Position numbers and translations under genes: made by a program
Assembly: GCA_035610365.1 (NCBI GenBank)
Contig: CM069433.1
Span: 191,464,760-191,528,759 of the forward strand
Reading direction: 5' to 3'
Source of the DNA: Aquatica leii
Lineage: Eukaryota; Arthropoda; Insecta; Coleoptera; Lampyridae
DNA: 64,000 nucleotides
The notes under the pieces: generated by a model
Told to the model about the DNA's origin: nothing
The model's input: the letters and a program-made list of their open reading frames with translations, nothing else
Databases searched by the model: none
Shown here: positions 57,250 through 64,000 of the stretch, in pieces
Numbering within the stretch: position 1 is the first letter of the stretch
Layout of the letters: every line of letters begins with the position of its first letter

Positions 57250-57474
57250 TATTTGATTTCTTTGTAAAAGATTTGACGACACTTAGTAATTTAAATGATT
57301 TATTTCACAATACAACAAAATACTGTATAAAACGGTTTCATGTATATCAATGAGTAATATCAAAACTTATATTATGTTGTTTGTACGAAGCGCACAACCC
57401 TTGCGACGCTTCTTCGTTAAGGAGGGGAAATGCGATGTTGGTTGCCAGTCGCAGGCGTCAAATAATCCTTAACA
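57250..57474 (-). repeat. BEL/Pao 3' LTR
   Basis: Starts TGTTAAGGATTATTTGACGC on the minus strand and ends AAATCAAATA. The partner is 63079-63303, with one mismatch (gaaatgcg against gaaaagcg). Confidence 0.93.
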
Positions 57475-57486
57475 TGCCCCCCCGCC
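57475..57486 (-). promoter_or_regulatory. BEL/Pao polypurine tract
   Basis: GGCGGGGGGGCA on the minus strand abuts the 3' LTR start. It is the plus-strand primer site. Confidence 0.85.
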
Positions 57487-57534
57487 TTGAAAGACACTTT
57501 CAATAAACACTATAGCTTGAGGCATCACTATGCA

Positions 57535-60500
57535 CTACACTAAAGTCCCTTTTGGTAATGGCCAAAGTTTTGTAAGTGCTCTTTTGATTGTCCCATTAGA
57601 GGTGAGAATATCTGCAACTCTGATAACACCGTCATTTCCAGGATATGTCTTCGTGATTCGACCTAGCTTCCATTTAGTTGGCGGCAGATGGTCGTCGTTG
57701 ATTAGTACCAAATCGTTGGTTTTCAGAGTGTCATGGTTGTTACGCCATTTGGTTCTTTGTTGGAGTTGGTTGACGTATTCCATACTCCATCTCTTCCAAA
57801 AGTGCTGAACAATTTGTTGAATGTGTTGAAAGCGCGACAACCGTGATATTGCGAGGTGCTTAACGTCTGGGTCAGGAACTGTTGCAATAGATCGCCCAAT
57901 AAAGAAATGACTTGGCGTTAACGGCTCTAGATCAACTGGATCCGAGGATAAGGATGTTAAAGGTCGGGAATTGAGGATGCCCTCAATCTGTACTAGGAGA
58001 GTGTAAAACTCCTCAAATGTTAAAATCGCGTTACCTATTACTCGTCTCAAATGATGTTTGGTAGATTTGATCCCTGCCTCCCAAAGCCTTCCGAAATGAG
58101 GCGAGTGACTAGGAATAAAATGCCATGTTATGCCTTCATTTAACGCGCTGTTATGAATAACATGCTTGTTTTTATTTAAAAAACAATTTAATTCTTTCAA
58201 AGCAGACTTGGCACCGGTAAAGTTAGTGCCATTATCAGAATATATATGAGTAGGTCGCCCACGGCGCGATACAAACCTTCGCAAGCACAGAATAAATGTT
58301 TCTGTGGATAAGTCTGAAGCTAATTCCAAGTGTACAGTCTTGGTAGCAAAACAAATGAACAAGCAGATGTAAGCCTTTGAAAGTTTACATCCTCTGCCTC
58401 TCTTACTTTTAAGCATAAAAGGACCAGCGTAATCTACGCCCGCGGTTTAAAACGGAAATAAACATTCTACTCGTCCACGAGGTAAGCTTCCCATTAGTGG
58501 TTTTAGAGGACGTGGTGCGGTACGGCAACATCTTACACAATTATGTATTATTTTTTCACAGAGAGTGCGCCCAGAGGTTATCCAAAAGCGATCTCTTGTA
58601 GACGCAAGAGTAAGCTGTGGACCAGCATGCATTAGCCGAAGATGTTCCCGAGAAAGTATCAGTTTCGCTAGTGGGTGTGCTCCGGAAATTAATATTTGAT
58701 GTTTTTTGTCGAACGGGTAAGCAGAATTATGCAATCTTCCTCCTACCCGAAGAACGTTATTACTGTCCAGAAAGGGCTTCAAACTACTTAAACTAGTTCG
58801 AACACAGAGTTCCTTTGATCTTTGAAGTGTTTCAATCTCGGTTTTAAAAGATTCTAATTGAGACATTTTTATTAAGCAAAATTGGGATTGTCTAATTTCC
58901 AAACAAGTAAGAGTACCAGAATCCTTTTCTGTCTTTCTGCAATTACGATAGAAACGAAGACAGTACGCTATAATTCTTTCCAGACGATTTAAACTAGAAA
59001 AATTCTCAAAGGGAAATCCTTCAAACTTGTAAGTCATAAAGGATTTAACTTCCTTAAGCTCTGGAAGTCCGTGCTTGGGCTCGCTGTTATCAAGTGTGGG
59101 CCATGATGACTCTACAAGTAAGAGCCACTCAGGACCATGAAACCAAAGTTTAGAATGTTTTAATTCTTGAGGTGTGACTCCACGGGAAAGTAGATCAGCA
59201 GGATTTGATTTTGATGAAACATGTTTCCAAATAGCATTTTGAGACAGATCCTGAATTTCACTAATCCTATTAGCTACGAATGTTTTCAAGCGAACAGGAG
59301 ACATTTTCAACCAACTCAATACAATGGTAGAGTCTGACCAGAATATGCATTTCTGAAATGTAACTCCTAAGGCTTAGGTCACTTGCCTTGCAAGTCTAGA
59401 GAGAACAAGAGCTCCACATAGTTCCAATTTGGGAATAGTAATACATTTTAGCGGGGCCACCATTGTTTTGGAACAAAGAAGATTACAGAAGATTTCACCT
59501 TTATTGTTAACTGAACGAACGTAAATACATGCTCCGTAAGCTGCCATTGAAGCATCAGCAAAACCATGCAACTCAATTTTGTCAGGATTGTTGCATATAA
59601 CACGTCTTGGCAGCGCAAAGTCGTTTAAGTCAGGTAGGTTATTTTTAAGAGACAACCAACTATTTTCGATTTCCTCAGGAACTGAATCATCCCATGATAT
59701 TTTTAATAACCATAAAGATTGCAATAGAATCTTAGCGCTTATAATACAAGGAGAAAGCAACCCAAGGGGGTCAAATACTTGAGCTATGTGAGATAAAATA
59801 ACTCGTCTTGTAATTACACCACACGAAGAGTTAGAGATAGCAAACATCAAATCATCCGAGTGACTTGACCACAACAAACCGAGCGTCTTAGCATTTTCAC
59901 CAAAATTTGAGATAACAGGATGAACATTTGTTGGTTCAATTCCTTCCAAAACCCGTAGATCATTTGAAATCCACTTTCTGAGATGAAAGCATCCGCTAGC
60001 TAGAACTTCATTTAAAGACTTGCAAATAATTTGTGCTTCGGTAAGCGAGTTAGTGCCGGTTAAAACATCATCGACATAGATGTCGTTTAGTATAACTTTA
60101 GAGATTTGAGGACTAGATTGAGCACATTTGTTTGCCAATTCCACAAGACATCGAGTGGCGAGAAAACTAGCGGAAGCCGTACCATAAGTGACAGTGTTCA
60201 ATTCATATGTTTGAAGCGGATCGTCAACCTTATATCGCCAAAGAATTCTTTGCAAAGATCTGTCTTCTTCAGTAATTAATACCTGACGGTACATTTTTTC
60301 AATGTCTGCCGTAAATACAAAGGCGTGTTGTCTAAAACGTAGCAATATAGAAAAGAGGTCTGATTGTACAACGGGGCCAACATGCTGAATGTCGTTCAAT
60401 GAAAGTCCCGTAGTGCTATTTGCACTGCCATCAAACACTACACGAAGTTTGGTAGTCAAGCTATTCTCTTTGATGACACCATGATGCGGTAAGTAAAACA

Positions 60501-62658
60501 CATCTTTATTAGTTTCTTTGGTAACCAATGACATATGTCCTAGTTGTTCATATTCACGCATAAACTCTGAGTAACTATTTCGAAGAGCAAGGTCAGAACT
60601 TAAACGTTTTTCCAAGTTATAAAAACGTCGTTTAGCCTGTTCTAATGTGTCGCCTAAAACACTTGGAGATTGCTTTAGTGGAATGGAAACTACAAATCGG
60701 CCAGAAGATTGGCGCCTAAACGTTTGTTTGAAATGGGATTCGCACTCTAGTTCATCCTTTGAAAGTAACTTCGTTACGGATACTTCTTCAAGTTCCCAGA
60801 AACGGGCTAATTGATTTTGAACATCATATGTTGTTGCCAGATTGCAATGAGTTTGAAGAGAAGGTAAAACAGAGAAGATCGGACCCGAAATAATATAACC
60901 AAAGCGAGTCTCGTGAAGTATAGGTTTTCCAAGACCTAACGAAATCTGGTTCTTACACAGAATCTTCCAAAAACAATTTGCACCAAGCAAGAGACTAATT
61001 TCTCCCGGTTTGTCAAACTCTGGATCGGCAAGAATAATATCAGTTGGGATGTTCCAATCATTTTCATTCATTTCAGTACCGGAAAGGGTACCTGAAATGC
61101 GCGGAATGACAAAACAATTTGTGGTTAACTTGTAATTAGTTGCATTAGAGCGGATGTTGACCAGACAACGAAACGCTATGTTTGCGGACAAATTTGTAAT
61201 GCCATGGACCTGTACATTAACAGAGGATAGCTTCAGTTTGAGTTTCTTGCATAAATCAGATGTTATGAATGAAGACATACTACCAGAGTCCAACAGCGCC
61301 CTGACTTTGTGAAGTTTACCGTTCAAACCTACTACTTGCAGAAGCACAGTCGGTAACAAAATTTTGGACTGATGGGAATGAAGTGACGAAAGACTAACGT
61401 TTGTCTCCGGCGGTGAATCAGTTGAAACTAAGGGAATGCTAGAAGACGGTCTAGCATCACGAGCTAAATGCAGCAATGAGTGGTGCCTAGCTTTGCAGCG
61501 ATTGCAATTTACCTTGGATTTGCAATTTTTGATCGCATGACCTCCTGATAAACAATTGAAACAAACTCTAAGAGTTTTTACATTGTCTAAGCGTTCTCCT
61601 ACGTTCATGCTCTTAAACTGCTCACAATAATAAAGTGAGCGCGAATTATTACACAGTGGACATGTAGGTGCGGTAGAAACAAATGTCCTTGAAGTGTGGC
61701 GCTCTGCGGTTTTAGATTGTTTCTGCTCTATGGTTTCTAAGGTAGATGCTCTTCCTTTCAAAAATTTGATAACGTCATCGAAGGACGGTGGAGTGTTTGA
61801 ACTGTTCAAATTTTCGAATTCTCGTAAACTGATAGAATCTAGTTTAGAGTTAATCAAATAGATCAAAAACGCTTCCCAAAGATAATCTTTAGTTACGATT
61901 GCATCTAAAGAACGAAGGTTTTTCTCGACACAATCAATCAGTTGCCTAAGTTTTGAATCGGATTCCCTACCAATACTTTCGATATTGAATAAAGATTTTA
62001 TGTGATTATGGACTAGTACTTTGTCATTATTGTAGCGGTCTTTCAAATTATCCCAAGCAATGCGATAATTAGAAGCGGAAAAATTCAAATTTTTTATCGA
62101 TTCGGCAGCCTTGCCCTTTAAGGACGCACGAAGATAATGAAACCTTTGCACATCTGATAAGCCTTCGTTATCATGAATAAGACTGGTAAACAAATCTTTG
62201 AAATTTAACCAGTCTTCGGAATTCCCTGTGAACGTGGGAAGGTCAATTGTCGGAAGTTTAACAAATTGAACAGGCGAATGAAGGTTACTCAAAACAGTGG
62301 ATGCAGTGCTTTGCATCTGACATATTGAATTAGAAGGAGAAACTGGTTCCTTTTTATTAAAGTTACATTTATCAAGAATATACTCAGCGTGACTAATTAA
62401 AGTATAATAGTTTTCCTCAAATTCTTGAGCATATTCTTGTTCGGCTGAGGGATTCTCAGAACTATTTTCAATTTCGGTTTGCAATTCTTCAAACTGACCT
62501 AATAAAGAACGCATGTCGTCAACTCGTTTACTAAACTTTAATAAATCAATCGGCGACAGCGCTTGGAGTTCGTCAAATTGAATTTTAATTGTTGAAAGAA
62601 ATCCTTCAAATCTAGTTAAACGTCCCTTTAAGGTACCGCGAAGTTTAACTTTATCCAT
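57535..62658 (-). pseudogene. BEL/Pao gag-pol polyprotein with two in-frame stops
   Basis: One frame starting MDKVKLRGTLKG. Gag (DUF1759 type): LPTIDLPTFTGNSEDWLNF near residue 133, then NYRIAWDNLKDRYNNDKVLV. Cys-rich knuckles (CFNCLSGGHAIKNC, CNRCKARHHSLLH) lie around residues 360-395. Protease ALLDSGSMSSFIT near 453. RT FTADIEKMYRQV near 784 and active site IYVDDVLTG near 859. An RNase H-like domain begins ELHGFADASMAAYGACI near 1026. A TAA at about 59374 and another at about 58447 split the rest: NPADLLSRG, integrase zinc region HLRLMHAGPQLTLAS with CVRCCR, and integrase core VDYAGPF, IYSDNGTNFTG and RLWEAGIKSTKHHL (DDE). The C-terminus is WKLGRITKTYPGNDGVIRV. It copies and integrates the element. 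Confidence 0.95.
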
Positions 62659-63060
62659 GATACTAAATTAATGGGTGGTGAATTAATCACTGCGTAATTA
62701 TAAATTGGAATTAGGAAGAACAATGAATGATGAAAATTGTATTGTAGATGTTACTTTGTAAAACCTAAATAAGACTTACCTCGTACTTATTCAGTGTGTA
62801 ATATTTAAAATGTAAGGTTTGTATACGCGCGAAAGCTGTAATTAGCAGCAAATAACGTAACTATGGAATAAATTGGCACTTATTTCCACATTAAGAATTA
62901 TCGTATACAAAACACCAAAATCATTTAAATCGTTGTATCAATGAAAAACAAACGAAACAATTTACTACTAGCAAGTACAGATCAAGAGTATAAAGAAGTA
63001 CATGTATAGGAACTTACTTGGTAGCAAAGGAAAATTTCCAGCGGTCGTTGTTTGGTCAAC

Positions 63061-63078
63061 ATCCGGCTCGAAGGACCA
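63061..63078 (-). promoter_or_regulatory. primer-binding site, tRNA-Tyr type
   Basis: TGGTCCTTCGAGCCGGAT directly follows the 5' LTR on the minus strand. It is complementary to the 3' end expected for eukaryotic tRNA-Tyr, whose acceptor stem begins CCTTCGA. The assignment relies on remembered tRNA sequence. Confidence 0.7.
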
Positions 63079-63303
63079 TATTTGATTTCTTTGTAAAAGA
63101 TTTGACGACACTTAGTAATTTAAATGATTTATTTCACAATACAACAAAATACTGTATAAAACGGTTTCATGTATATCAATGAGTAATATCAAAACTTATA
63201 TTATGTTGTTTGTACGAAGCGCACAACCCTTGCGACGCTTCTTCGTTAAGGAGGGGAAAAGCGATGTTGGTTGCCAGTCGCAGGCGTCAAATAATCCTTA
63301 ACA
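63079..63303 (-). repeat. BEL/Pao 5' LTR
   Basis: Partner of 57250-57474; drives transcription leftwards into gag. Confidence 0.93.
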
Positions 63304-63345
63304 CCGGAAGACATTTTTATCATAGTATAAACTAATAATGACTCA

Positions 63346-64000
63346 TTTAGAATAATCTTGTGGCCCATCGATTAGAGAAAAACACGTTTTTTAATCTTTT
63401 GAACTGAATTGAAGTTGTTGAATTAAAACAAACTCATATACAGCTCCCGTCACGAAACCTGGCGATTGCCGGTGCACCCCGAGCTTAAACGGGCACGAAA
63501 ATATCAAGTTATCATTAGCAATAAATTAAAAAACATAAAAACTCGAAGAGTCACATAAGTCTGTGCAACACTGAATAATATAACTAAAAATTAATCCTGT
63601 AAAGTAAGTACGAAAGCAAATTTATGAAACTACAATTAAGGAAAAGGTTATAACAATTACTTTAATAACAGCGCCGTAATAAATTTTCCGGAAAATTTCA
63701 TTTGCAACACCTTAAAGCATAAATAAATGTCACAAAGTAGACGCATTGTAAAGTGTCAATTAAGTTCTACAATTTGCAAAATACTTTAAAGCTCTAATTT
63801 ATTGTTAACGATTTCATTAAAAAACTCTACAAATATTTTTGTCCATTTTGAAAAAATTGAAATTGAGTACAGATAAAGGCAGATAAAGATAATCCATTTG
63901 TTTAATTCTTATTTATGAAAATATAAATGTAATTAACGGCGCAAAAAAAACAATTAATTTTTAATTCGTTTTACGTTAGGATTACGTTTATTTTTTGCAT
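63346..64000. other. noncoding, nothing recognised
   Basis: AT-rich sequence with no gene or repeat seen. A short more GC-rich patch lies near 63445-63500. Confidence 0.55.

Larger units (their letters stand above)
57250..63303 (-). mobile_element. BEL/Pao LTR retrotransposon, nearly intact and recent
   Basis: 6054 bp with 225-bp LTRs that differ at a single position by eye. A 5-bp target duplication (CAGGA left, CCGGA right) lies within a PLE repeat. Order on the minus strand: 5' LTR, primer-binding site, one gag-pol frame, polypurine tract, 3' LTR. The coding frame is continuous from 62658 to 57535 except for two TAA codons. Long terminal repeat identity indicates a young insertion. Confidence 0.95.

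Noticed and set aside
1..64000. tRNA, rRNA and other structural RNA genes
   Set aside because: No cloverleaf-like or rRNA sequence was recognised. The only tRNA-related sequence is the primer-binding site at 63061-63078.

Overview
The window is a stretch of AT-rich animal chromosome, most probably from an arthropod and likely an insect. It is made almost entirely of transposable elements and AT-rich DNA. The mix of BEL/Pao and Gypsy LTR elements, Penelope-like elements (PLEs) with a GIY-YIG endonuclease, piggyBac, hAT and Tc1/mariner transposases, and LOA-type LINEs, together with the lack of operons or compact genes, supports this. No complete host gene, tRNA, rRNA or CRISPR array was recognised. 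The only hint of host coding sequence is a possible 48-bp internal exon near 52.6 kb.

Layout from left to right. 1-475 is the 3' end of a PLE. 3646-7473 is a broken piggyBac element that carries a solo LTR (4702-6363), and that LTR itself carries a palindromic element with two hammerhead-like ribozyme motifs (5048-5702). 7.8-10.2 kb is a mosaic of a gag remnant, a head-to-head PLE and a hAT C-terminus. 10.24-14.5 kb is a decayed BEL/Pao pol with a 3' LTR, followed by a Tc1-like element (14.5-15.9 kb). 20553-27164 is a structurally complete minus-strand Gypsy element with both LTRs, gag, pol and a third ORF. 29.1-31.4 kb is a LINE remnant. 35.3-42.6 kb is a nest of BEL/Pao, LOA LINE, MITE, PLE and IS630-type fragments. 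44.8-45.8 kb is BEL/Pao gag-protease. 45970-48543 is a TIR transposon with an unclassified transposase-like gene. 49.6-57.2 kb is several PLE copies containing a foldback element and a second solo LTR. 57250-63303 is a young BEL/Pao element inserted in a PLE terminal repeat.

The most interesting element is the Gypsy. Downstream of pol it carries a separate 217-codon ORF with a TARG1/OARD1-like macrodomain, the fold that removes ADP-ribose from proteins, followed by a CCCH-type zinc-finger-like segment. The residues aligning with the catalytic lysine and aspartate are kept. An ADP-ribose-removing protein in a retrotransposon would parallel viral macrodomains that counter host PARPs; that role is inference.

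Two element families (the PLE and the 5-kb palindromic element) carry hammerhead-like cores, several in inverted pairs. The 45970-48543 transposon is flanked by nearly identical 40-bp direct repeats. Several nestings can be read exactly from target-site duplications and, in two cases, from a related unoccupied site elsewhere in the window.
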